Assembly: GCA_030681365.1 (NCBI GenBank)
Contig: JAUXWH010000063.1
Coordinates: 1 to 51,064 of the forward strand
DNA from: Bradyrhizobium sp.
GTDB taxonomy: Bacteria; Pseudomonadota; Alphaproteobacteria; Rhizobiales; Xanthobacteraceae
Direction: 5' to 3'
DNA length: 51,064 nt
In this document: positions 42,113 to 50,121 of the stretch, piece by piece
How positions within the stretch are numbered: the first letter of the stretch is position 1
How the letters are laid out: the number at the start of each line of letters is the position of its first letter
Position numbers and translations under genes: made by a program
The notes under the pieces: generated by a model
Told to the model about the DNA's origin: nothing
The model's input: only the letters and a program-made list of their open reading frames with translations
Databases searched by the model: none

Positions 42113-43318
42113 ATGACGTTAGCTGACGACGATGAGGGTAATTTGACAAAGAGCTTCGAAGGCCTGCGCGTGCTCGATTTTTCGACCACCATTGCCGGTC
42201 CGCATTGCACGCGGATGCTGGCCGACATGGGGGCGGAGGTCATCAAGATCGAGACCACCGAAGGCGAGACGATGCGCACGCGTCCGCCGGTCCGCAACAA
42301 TTGCAGCACCGCTTTCGGCCAGCTCAATGTCGGCAAGAACAGTCTGGTGCTCGACCTGAAATCATCAGGAGGGATCGAGGTCATCCGCCGGCTGATCGCG
42401 AGCACCGATGTGCTGCTCGAGAATTTTCGCCCCGGCGTGATGCGCAGGCTGAAACTGGACTACGATTCGCTGAAGGGGATCAATCCGAGGCTGATCTATT
42501 GTTCGATTTCCGGATACGGCCAGACCGGGCCATCGGCGGAACTGCCCGCCTATGCGCCGGTCATCCACGCCGCCTCCGGCTACGAAATGGCGCATCTGGC
42601 CTACCAGCCCGGGCGAAGCCGGCCGGACTATTGCGGCATCTATCACGCCGACGTGCTCACCGGCGTCTATGCCTTCGGCGCCGTTTCGGCGGCGCTGTAT
42701 CAGCGCCACGGCACCGGGCTCGGCCAGCACATCGACGTCTCGATGCTGGAATCGATGCTTAGCCTGACGCTCAACGAATTGCAGTGGTCGCAATTCGAGG
42801 TGAAGCCGACCCAGCGGCCGATGTTCGGGCCGATCGCGACGGCGGATGGCTATGTGATGGTGGCGATCGCCAGCGAGAAAACCTTTCAGAGCCTGATGAA
42901 GGTGATCGGGCGCCCGGAATGGGTCCGCGATCCGCGTTTTGCCGCTTATGCCGATCGCCGCGACAACTGGGCGAGCCTGATGGAAGGCGTCGAAGCCTGG
43001 TCTGGCGCGGTGACGACCGAACAGTGCCTCGTGGCGCTGAACGCCGAGGGGGTCCCGAGTTCGGCCTATCGCACGGTGGCGCAGGCGCTGGGCGATCCGC
43101 AGATCGCGCATCGCGGGGCACTGGCCGAGGTGGAGGATGGCGGCGGCTCTTTCAAGGTTCTCAATTTGCCGTTCCGCATGTCCGGGGCCAGCGTCTCCGC
43201 GGGCAAGCGGATGGCGACCCTCGGCGAGCACACGGTGGCGTATCTCAGGGAGACCGGGCTTTCGGAAGACGAAATAGCGGCCTTCACCGGCAAGCGGCTG
43301 ACGAAGGCGCCGGGCTGA
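42113..43318 (+). CDS. Class III CoA-transferase (CaiB/BaiF family)
   Basis: A 401-residue protein of the family III CoA-transferases. LDFSTTIAGPHCTRMLADMGAEVIKIE near the N-terminus binds CoA; the catalytic Asp180 is in YHADVLTGVYAF; LGQHIDVSMLESM and ISGYGQTGP are further family motifs. It moves CoA between an acyl-CoA and a free acid; substrates are not predictable. GGGGAA lies 8 nt before the ATG. The ABC transporter starts 143 nt downstream on the same strand. Confidence 0.9.
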   Translation: MTLADDDEGNLTKSFEGLRVLDFSTTIAGPHCTRMLADMGAEVIKIETTEGETMRTRPPVRNNCSTAFGQLNVGKNSLVLDLKSSGGIEVIRRLIASTDVLLENFRPGVMRRLKLDYDSLKGINPRLIYCSISGYGQTGPSAELPAYAPVIHAASGYEMAHLAYQPGRSRPDYCGIYHADVLTGVYAFGAVSAALYQRHGTGLGQHIDVSMLESMLSLTLNELQWSQFEVKPTQRPMFGPIATADGYVMVAIASEKTFQSLMKVIGRPEWVRDPRFAAYADRRDNWASLMEGVEAWSGAVTTEQCLVALNAEGVPSSAYRTVAQALGDPQIAHRGALAEVEDGGGSFKVLNLPFRMSGASVSAGKRMATLGEHTVAYLRETGLSEDEIAAFTGKRLTKAPG

Positions 43319-43461
43319 CCAACGCGTCAGCCTGAAGCCTGCGGCTTTTCATCCGTTGCCCATCTTGCGGCCTTGCCGCCGCCTGCAATTCCGGCCAATC
43401 TGCCGCGCAGTCGTCGACGATCCGGAATACCGGACGCAGGGTCTATCGGAGGGAGCATCAA

Positions 43462-45018
43462 ATGAAAGCGGCAGCCCGCTCGCGCGCGTTTGCGCCAATA
43501 TTTCACGTCGCGGTAGTTGGTCTTGCTTTGGCGGCAAGTCCCTGGGTTGTAAGCCCCGCCATGGCCCAGAAGCAGGGCGGCAGCATCACCATGGGCCTCG
43601 AACTCGATATTCCCGGGTTCGATCCGCTCAAGGTTGGCGTCTACGACACGGCGGCACTGACGGCCGCTTCGGCGCTTTTCGACACGCTCACCACGCTCGA
43701 CGACAACGGCAAGCCGCAGCCCGAGCTCGCACTGTCCTGGTCTCACTCCGAGGACTTCAAGACCTGGACCTTCAAGCTGCGTCCCGGGGTCAAGTTCCAC
43801 GATGGCACGCCGTTCAATGCGGCAGCGTTCAAGGCCAATTTCGACCGACAGAAAGATCCCGCGAACAAGTGCCGCTGCGCCTTCTATATCGCCAACGTCC
43901 TCAGCGTCGAGGCGCCCGACGAACTGACGGTGGTCTACAACCTCAAAGACCCGGCGGTGAACTACCCCGCACTGGTTTCCTATGCGAGCCAGACCAACGC
44001 GGTTCACTCGCCCACGGCCTGGAAGACCAAAGGCGACGACTACAACCGCAATCCGGTCGGCACCGGACCGTACATATTGAAGTCGTGGTCGGCGGGCGAC
44101 CGCATGGTTCTCGAACGCAATCCGGACTACTGGAACAAGGGACGTCCCTATCTCGACCGCCTCGTGCTGAAGCCGCTGCCGGACGCGCAATCGCGCTTCG
44201 CCAGCCTGCAATCCGGCGAGGCCGATATCATCTGGGACGATGAATACGACGCCGACAATATCCAGAAGGCCCAGAAGGATCCCAAGCTGAAGGTGCATAC
44301 CTATGTCGGCTCCGGCGCCGCGGTATACGCCTTCAACACCAAGACCCCGCCTTTCGACGATGTGCGGGTGCGTCAGGCCCTGGTGATGGCGATCGATCGC
44401 AAGAAGATGTCGCAGGCGATCACCAACGGCCTGGCTAGGCCGGCCAGCAATCCTTTTGGCGACGGTTCATGGGTCAAGTGCAAGGACGACGGCGCACTGC
44501 CTTTCGACATCGAAAAGGCCAAGGCGCTGATCAAGGACTACGGCAAGCCGGTCGAGTTCAAGATGATCGTCACCGCGACCCCGCGCGGTCGCACGGTCGG
44601 CCAGGTCCTGCAGCAGTTCTGGAAGCAGGTCGGCGCCAACATGGAAATCGAGCAGGTCGATCAGGCCACCATCGTTCCGCGCGCCTTCATGCGCCAGTTC
44701 CAGCTGACGCCGTGGCGGATCGTCGATCTCGCCGATCCCGATACCCAGATGTTCGCCAATTTCCGCAGCGGCAGTCCGGTGGCGCTGGCCAATTATTCGA
44801 ATCCGGAACTCGACCAGCTGCTGGACCGCGCGCGGGTCACGCCGGACCAGGCCAAGCGGATCGAGGATTATTGCGCCGTCAGCCGGCTCGTGAACAAGGA
44901 GGCGATCTGGTTCTGGACCTTCCAGAACACCTATTACGCGCTCTCGAGTGCGAAGCTCAAAGGTCTGCCGAAAATATACAGCGGAGTGATCGACGTATCC
45001 GGCACCTGGCTGGAATAA
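43462..45018 (+). CDS. ABC transporter substrate-binding protein, family 5 (peptide/nickel)
   Basis: A 518-residue solute-binding protein. Signal peptide cleavage is after PAMA (residue 35). The family 5 pattern is present: ITMGLELDIPGFDPL at the start of the mature chain, FKLRPGVKFHDGTPFNAAAFKANFDRQ, and PVGTGPYILKSW. It captures a peptide, opine, glutathione or similar compound in the periplasm and delivers it to the permease encoded next. Strong ribosome site GGAGGGAG. First gene of a five-gene transporter operon. Confidence 0.93.
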   Translation: MKAAARSRAFAPIFHVAVVGLALAASPWVVSPAMAQKQGGSITMGLELDIPGFDPLKVGVYDTAALTAASALFDTLTTLDDNGKPQPELALSWSHSEDFKTWTFKLRPGVKFHDGTPFNAAAFKANFDRQKDPANKCRCAFYIANVLSVEAPDELTVVYNLKDPAVNYPALVSYASQTNAVHSPTAWKTKGDDYNRNPVGTGPYILKSWSAGDRMVLERNPDYWNKGRPYLDRLVLKPLPDAQSRFASLQSGEADIIWDDEYDADNIQKAQKDPKLKVHTYVGSGAAVYAFNTKTPPFDDVRVRQALVMAIDRKKMSQAITNGLARPASNPFGDGSWVKCKDDGALPFDIEKAKALIKDYGKPVEFKMIVTATPRGRTVGQVLQQFWKQVGANMEIEQVDQATIVPRAFMRQFQLTPWRIVDLADPDTQMFANFRSGSPVALANYSNPELDQLLDRARVTPDQAKRIEDYCAVSRLVNKEAIWFWTFQNTYYALSSAKLKGLPKIYSGVIDVSGTWLE

Positions 45019-45024
45019 CCGTCG

Positions 45025-45975
45025 ATGCTGGGCTTTGTCGCTCAAAGGCTCCTGTATCTGGTGCCGGTTCTGCTTGCGGTATCGCTGCTGACATTCCTGA
45101 TCGCGTCGCTGCTGCCGGGCGATCTCGCCTACACCATCCTCGGCGACCAGGCGACGCCGGAGAAGGTGGCGGCGCTGCGCCATGACATGGGGCTCGATCA
45201 GCCGATCTGGTGGCGTTACCTCTCGTGGCTCGGCAATGTGCTGCAGGGCGATTTCGGCAGATCGTTCCGCACCGGGCAGACCGTGCTGCAGGCGGTGGCG
45301 GAACGGCTGCCGGTGTCGCTGGAGCTGATGCTGCTGGCCCAGCTCGGAGCATTGACGATCGGCATTCCCTTGGCGATCGCCTGCGCGGTGCGCAGCGGCA
45401 GCGCCTTCGACCGGTTCATGACCGGCACCGCTTTCAGCATGCTTTCGGTGCCGGCATTCCTCTCGGCCATTCTGCTGATCTATCTGTTCGCGGTCGAGCT
45501 CCGCTGGCTGCCGGCGACCGGCTACATTCCGTTCCACGAGGATCCGCTCGGCAATCTGCGCTGCTTCCTGCTGCCGGCGCTGACGCTGGCGCTCGGCGAA
45601 TGGCCGGTGCTGATGCGCGTGCTGCGTTCCGATATGATCCAAACCCTGCAGGAGGATTACATCGCGATGGCGCGCGCCAAGGGCCTGAAGCCGTCGCGCA
45701 TCCTGCTGGTGCATGCCCTGAAACCCTCGTCGCTGACGCTGGTGACCGTGACCGGCATCAATATCGGCCGGCTGATCGGCGGCACGGTCATCGTCGAATC
45801 GATTTTCGCGCTGCCCGGGATCGGCCGGCTGCTGCTCAGCGCCATCTTCACCCGCGACCTGATCATCCTGCAGGGCGTGGTGCTGATCGTCGCCCTTGGC
45901 TATGTGCTGATCAATTTCATCGTCGACCTGCTCTACGCCATCCTCGACCCCAGGATTCGTCATGGCCACGCTTGA
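45025..45975 (+). CDS. ABC transporter permease, DppB-like
   Basis: A 316-residue inner-membrane permease with six predicted helices, starting LGFVAQRLLYLVPVLLAVSLLTFL. The binding-protein-dependent transport signature (EDYIAMARAKGLKPSRILLVHAL) lies near residue 220 and docks the ATPase. It starts 6 nt after the substrate-binding gene and overlaps the next permease gene by 14 nt. It pairs with the DppC-like product to make the channel. Confidence 0.93.
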   Translation: MLGFVAQRLLYLVPVLLAVSLLTFLIASLLPGDLAYTILGDQATPEKVAALRHDMGLDQPIWWRYLSWLGNVLQGDFGRSFRTGQTVLQAVAERLPVSLELMLLAQLGALTIGIPLAIACAVRSGSAFDRFMTGTAFSMLSVPAFLSAILLIYLFAVELRWLPATGYIPFHEDPLGNLRCFLLPALTLALGEWPVLMRVLRSDMIQTLQEDYIAMARAKGLKPSRILLVHALKPSSLTLVTVTGINIGRLIGGTVIVESIFALPGIGRLLLSAIFTRDLIILQGVVLIVALGYVLINFIVDLLYAILDPRIRHGHA

Positions 45976-46834
45976 GCTCAGCATCGACCAGGACGCCGTC
46001 GCCAGTCCGGTCCGGCGGACGCGCCGGCTGGGGCTGTTGTTCTGGCTGGCCATCGGCTGGATGACCTTCGTGTTTGCGTTGGCGGCGTTTGCCGATCTGT
46101 TGCCACTGCCGAGCCCGTTCGACATGGACATGCTCGAGCGCCGTGCGCCTGTCTCGGCGGTGCATTGGCTCGGCACCGACGGCCTCGGGCGGGACGTCTT
46201 GTCGCGGCTGATTTACGGCGCGCGGATTTCGCTGATCGTCGGCCTGTGCGCGCCGGTCATCGGCCTCACCATCGGCGGCGCGCTCGGCATTCTCGCCGGC
46301 TATTTCCGCGGTCGCTTCGAGACGCTGGTGGTCGGCAGCATGGATACGCTGCTGGCCTTTCCGCCGCTGATCCTGGCGCTGGCCGTCACCGCCTATCTCG
46401 GGCAATCCCTGGTCAACCTGACCGCCATTCTCGGCGTGCTCGGCATACCCGCGTTCATGCGGGTGGCGCGAGCCACGACGCTGACGCTGGCGCGGCGCGA
46501 ATTCGTGATCGCGGCCCAGGCGCTGGGGGCAAGTCATGCGCGCATCCTGCTGCGCGAGCTGCTGCCCAATGTGTTCCTGCCGCTGTTCGCGTTCTTCCTG
46601 CTCGGCGTCGCCGTCACCATCGTCGTCGAGGGCGCACTGTCCTTCCTCGGGCTCGGCGTGCCGCCGCCGATATCGAGCTGGGGCATCATGATCGGGGAGG
46701 GGCGCGAGAGCCTGGAGATCGCGCCTCGGCTCGCCTTCATTCCCGCGGTCACCATGTTCCTGACCGTGCTGTCCTTCAACCTGGTCGGCGACACGCTGCG
46801 GGCTCTCACCGATCCTCGGCAGGGCGCGCTGTGA
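45962..46834 (+). CDS. ABC transporter permease, DppC-like
   Basis: A 290-residue permease with an OppC-type N-terminal helix and five further helices. GTDGLGRDVLSRLIYGARISL is the typical DppC segment after helix 1, and REFVIAAQALGASHARILLRELLPN is the ATPase-docking loop. It forms the heterodimeric channel with the preceding gene product. The start overlaps the dppB-like gene by 14 nt, and its TGA overlaps the next start (GTGA). Confidence 0.93.
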   Translation: MATLELSIDQDAVASPVRRTRRLGLLFWLAIGWMTFVFALAAFADLLPLPSPFDMDMLERRAPVSAVHWLGTDGLGRDVLSRLIYGARISLIVGLCAPVIGLTIGGALGILAGYFRGRFETLVVGSMDTLLAFPPLILALAVTAYLGQSLVNLTAILGVLGIPAFMRVARATTLTLARREFVIAAQALGASHARILLRELLPNVFLPLFAFFLLGVAVTIVVEGALSFLGLGVPPPISSWGIMIGEGRESLEIAPRLAFIPAVTMFLTVLSFNLVGDTLRALTDPRQGAL

Positions 46835-47820
46835 CGGGACCCGCATTGCTTTCCGTCGAGGGAGTGGCCGTCGATCTGCCGACGCCGCGCGGCAATCTTC
46901 GCGCGGTCGATCATGTCGATCTCTCGATCGGCGCCGGCCGCACGCTCGGCATCGTCGGCGAATCCGGCTGCGGCAAGACCATGCTGTCGCGGGCGATCCT
47001 GCAGCTGTTGCCGAAAAAGGCAAAACTGACCGGCCGCGTGATGTTCGACGGCCAGGATCTCGTGCGGCTCGACCGCGAACGCCTGCGCAAGCTGCGCGGC
47101 CGTTCGCTGGCCGTGGTGTTCCAGGACCCGATGACCTCGCTCAATCCGGTGCTGACCATCGGCACCCAGCTGATCGAGACGCTGCAGGAACATCTCGAAC
47201 TCGATAGTGTGGCTGCGAAAATGCGCAGCATCGAATTGCTGGCCGCGGTCGGCATTCCAGCACCCGAGCAGCGGCTGATGCAGTACCCGCACCAGCTTTC
47301 CGGCGGCATGCGGCAGCGCGTCGCGATCGCCATTGCGCTGTCGTGCGAACCGCAATTGCTGATCGCGGACGAGCCGACCACCGCACTCGACGTGACCATC
47401 CAGGCGCAGATCCTCGATCTCCTAGCGCGCGAACAGCGCCGCCGCCACATGGCGATGATCATCATCACCCACGATCTCGGCGTCGTCGCCGGCCGTACCG
47501 ACGAGGTGGCGGTGATGTATGCCGGCCGCGTCGTCGAACGCGCACCGACGCCCGATTTGTTCAAGAGAATGCGGATGCCCTACACCGAGGCGCTGCTCGC
47601 CGCGATCCCGAAGATCGACGCCAAACCGCATACGCCGCTGCCGGCGATTTCCGGACGACCGCCGGATCCGACCCGGCCGCTGAGGGGATGTTCGTTTTCA
47701 CCGCGATGCAAGTATGCGTGGGCCCAATGCCTGATCGAGAAGCCCGGGCTCGAGGACGCGGATTCGCCCGGTCACCAATACGCCTGCTTCCGTCCGCTCG
47801 CCGCCGGCGTCCCCGCATGA
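46831..47820 (+). CDS. ABC transporter ATP-binding protein, DppD-like
   Basis: A 329-residue ATPase from GTG 46831. Walker A GESGCGKT, Q-loop FQDPMTSLNP, signature LSGGMRQR, Walker B LLIADEPTTALD. The C-terminal oligopeptide-transport region contains CSFSPRCKYAWAQC plus a later Cys, as in Dpp ATPases that can hold an iron-sulfur cluster. Translation is coupled to the permease (GTGA) and to the next ATPase (TGATG). Confidence 0.93.
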   Translation: MTGPALLSVEGVAVDLPTPRGNLRAVDHVDLSIGAGRTLGIVGESGCGKTMLSRAILQLLPKKAKLTGRVMFDGQDLVRLDRERLRKLRGRSLAVVFQDPMTSLNPVLTIGTQLIETLQEHLELDSVAAKMRSIELLAAVGIPAPEQRLMQYPHQLSGGMRQRVAIAIALSCEPQLLIADEPTTALDVTIQAQILDLLAREQRRRHMAMIIITHDLGVVAGRTDEVAVMYAGRVVERAPTPDLFKRMRMPYTEALLAAIPKIDAKPHTPLPAISGRPPDPTRPLRGCSFSPRCKYAWAQCLIEKPGLEDADSPGHQYACFRPLAAGVPA

Positions 47821-48806
47821 TGCAGCCTGTTTCGCAACCCGCCTCCGCCGATCCCCTGCTGAGGGTGGAGAACCTCGTCGTCGAGTACCCCTTGGGCAAC
47901 AAGACGGTCCACGCCGTGTCCAGCGTCAGCCTCGATATCGCCCGCGGCGAGACCCTCGGCCTGGTCGGCGAATCCGGCTGCGGAAAATCCACGCTCGGCC
48001 GCGCGGTGATGCAGCTGCGCAGGCCGGTGTCGGGCAAGGTGCTGTTCGACGGCCAGGACCTCACCGCGATGCAGGGCGATACGCTGCGGCGGATGCGGCG
48101 GCGCGTGCAGCTGATCTTCCAGGACCCGATTGCCTCGCTGAATCCGCGGCGGCGGATCGGAGACATCATCGCCGAGCCGCTGGTGATATCCGGCGTCAAG
48201 GATGCGAAGAAGCGCGAGCAGCTGGTCCATGACGTGCTCGGTGCGGTCGGACTGGACCCCCAGCTGGTGACCGGACGGCTGCCGCACGAATTTTCCGGTG
48301 GCCAGTGCCAGCGCATCTGCATCGCGCGGGCGCTGGTGCTGAACCCCGAATTCATCATCTGCGACGAGCCGGTGTCGGCGCTCGACGTGTCGATCCGTGC
48401 CCAGATTCTCAACCTCCTGGAGGAGATGAAGGCGCGCTACGGACTGACGCTGCTGTTCATCGCCCACGACCTGGCGGTGGTGAAGGCGGTCAGCGACCGC
48501 GTCGCCGTGATGTATCTCGGCCGGCTCTGCGAGGTCGGTCCATCCGAGCAATTGTTCGCGCAGCCCGCCCATCCCTATACCGCGCTGCTGATCGAGGCGA
48601 TCCCGGTGCCGGATCCGGACGTGCGGCCGGCCGAGAGCGTGGCCGTGGGCGAGCCGCCGTCGCCGATCGCGCCGCCCTCCGGCTGCCGGTTTCGTACCCG
48701 CTGCCCGCGCGCGGACCAGCGCTGCCGCGACGAGGTGCCGGAGCTTCGCGAGGTCGCGCCGGCCCAGTTCGCTGCCTGCCATCATCCATTGATCGGGCCG
48801 GCTTAA
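47820..48806 (+). CDS. ABC transporter ATP-binding protein, DppF-like
   Basis: A 328-residue ATPase starting ATG 47820 that overlaps the preceding stop. Walker A GESGCGKST, Q-loop FQDPIASLNPRR, signature FSGGQCQR (the fifth residue is Cys where Arg is usual in this subfamily), Walker B FIICDEPVSALD. The C-terminus has the oligo-HPY cysteines CRFRTRCPRADQRC. Together with the DppD-like subunit it powers import. Last gene of the operon; a hairpin follows at 48842-48864. Confidence 0.93.
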   Translation: MQPVSQPASADPLLRVENLVVEYPLGNKTVHAVSSVSLDIARGETLGLVGESGCGKSTLGRAVMQLRRPVSGKVLFDGQDLTAMQGDTLRRMRRRVQLIFQDPIASLNPRRRIGDIIAEPLVISGVKDAKKREQLVHDVLGAVGLDPQLVTGRLPHEFSGGQCQRICIARALVLNPEFIICDEPVSALDVSIRAQILNLLEEMKARYGLTLLFIAHDLAVVKAVSDRVAVMYLGRLCEVGPSEQLFAQPAHPYTALLIEAIPVPDPDVRPAESVAVGEPPSPIAPPSGCRFRTRCPRADQRCRDEVPELREVAPAQFAACHHPLIGPA

Positions 48807-48841
48807 GCGTTTAACAACGGGGAAGAGCCATTTGTTTTGGC

Positions 48842-48864
48842 GCGTTTTCGTTCCGCGAAAACGC
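48842..48864 (+). terminator. Hairpin downstream of the transporter operon
   Basis: GCGTTTTCG-TTCCG-CGAAAACGC is a perfect 9-bp stem with a 5-nt loop, 35 nt past the last transporter stop codon and 42 nt before the alcohol dehydrogenase start. No T-run follows, so termination is uncertain; it may be a small dispersed palindrome. Confidence 0.45.
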
Positions 48865-48906
48865 CATGCTATCCGGCCAAAAGCAAAAACCATCGGGAGA
48901 GAAGCG

Positions 48907-49974
48907 ATGAAGAGTTTCCAGGTTGCCGATTTCAACGCCCCCTTGAAGGAAGTGGATCAACCGACGCCGCAGCCGTCCGGCACCCAGGTGCTGCTCAAGG
49001 TCAAGGCGGCCGGCGTCTGCCACAGCGACCTGCATATCTGGGAAGGCGGCTACGATCTCGGCCACGGGCGCAAGCCGCTCTCCCTGAAGGATCGCGGCGT
49101 GTCGCTGCCGCGCACCATGGGACATGAGAGCGTCGGCGAAGTGCTGGCGTTGGGTCCGGATGCCAAGGCGGACAGTTCCGGTCTCAAGGTCGGCGACGTC
49201 GTGCTGGTCTATCCCTGGCTCGGCTGCGGCAAATGCGAGACCTGCCTCGGCGGCGACGAGAACATGTGCGCCATCAAGCCGAACGCGATCGGCGTCTATT
49301 GCGACGGCGGCTATGCCGATCACATGACGGTGCCGCACCCGAAATACCTGATCAACCTCGAGGGCCTCGATCCCGTCACCGCGGCGCCCTATGCCTGCTC
49401 CGGCGTCACCACCTACAGCGCGCTGAAGAAGGTCGAAAAGGATTTCAACACGCCGATCGTGATCTTCGGCGCCGGCGGCCTCGGTCTGATGGCGCTGTCG
49501 CTGCTGAAGGCGATGGGCGGCAAGGGCGCCATCGTTGTGGATATCGACGCGCGCAAGCGCGAAGCCGCGATGGCGGCCGGTGCGCTCGCGGCCGTCGACG
49601 GCAAGGCTCCCGACGCGCTGGAGCAATTGACAAAAGCCGCCGGCGGTCCGATCCGTGCCGTGATCGACCTGGTCGGCAATGCCGCGACCGCGCAGCTCGG
49701 CTTCGACTGTCTGTCCAAGGGCGGCAAGCTCGTGATGGTCGGACTGTTCGGCGGCGGCGCGCCCTGGGCGCTGCCGCTGATCCCGATCAAGGCGATCACC
49801 ATCCAGGGCAGCTATGTCGGCAATCTCCGCGAGACCAGGGAACTGCTCGATCTGGTGCGCAACATGAAGATCCCGCCGATCCCGGTGACGACGATGCCGC
49901 TGGCCCAGGCCAACCAGGCGCTGCTCGATCTCCAGAAGGGCAAGCTGGTCGGCCGCGCGGTGCTGACGCCGTAG
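48907..49974 (+). CDS. Zinc-dependent alcohol dehydrogenase (MDR family)
   Basis: A 355-residue medium-chain dehydrogenase. Catalytic zinc ligands Cys38 (GVCHSD), His73-Glu74 (MGHES) and Cys167 (YACSG) are present, as is the structural-zinc lobe GCGKCETC...C (Cys107, 110, 113, 121). The nucleotide fold has GAGGLGLMA. It oxidises an alcohol or reduces an aldehyde with NAD(P); substrate unknown. GGGAGAGAAGCG before ATG 48907 is a strong ribosome site; in-frame upstream sequence overlaps a hairpin and is not coding. A dispersed repeat separates it from the next gene. Confidence 0.92.
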   Translation: MKSFQVADFNAPLKEVDQPTPQPSGTQVLLKVKAAGVCHSDLHIWEGGYDLGHGRKPLSLKDRGVSLPRTMGHESVGEVLALGPDAKADSSGLKVGDVVLVYPWLGCGKCETCLGGDENMCAIKPNAIGVYCDGGYADHMTVPHPKYLINLEGLDPVTAAPYACSGVTTYSALKKVEKDFNTPIVIFGAGGLGLMALSLLKAMGGKGAIVVDIDARKREAAMAAGALAAVDGKAPDALEQLTKAAGGPIRAVIDLVGNAATAQLGFDCLSKGGKLVMVGLFGGGAPWALPLIPIKAITIQGSYVGNLRETRELLDLVRNMKIPPIPVTTMPLAQANQALLDLQKGKLVGRAVLTP

Positions 49975-49995
49975 GATTCCCGCCGTCGTCACTTC

Positions 49996-50080
49996 CGTCA
50001 TTGCGAGGAGCTCTTGCGACGAAGCAATCCATCTTTCTTTTCGCTGATGCATGGATTGCTTCGCTGCGCTCGCAATGACG
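49996..50080. repeat. Intergenic palindromic repeat, 'CGTCATTGCGAG' type
   Basis: The left part reads CGTCATTGCGAGGAGC...GAAGCAATCCAT and the right part ATGGATTGCTTCGCTGCGCTCGCAATGACG, inverted copies with a loop of about 17 nt. I recall this repeat from many Rhizobiales genomes. It fills most of the gap between the alcohol dehydrogenase gene and the next gene. Confidence 0.8.
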
Positions 50081-50121
50081 TTGATAGTTCGTTGCTTCTT
50101 TCTCTCGTCAGGGAGTCCCCC

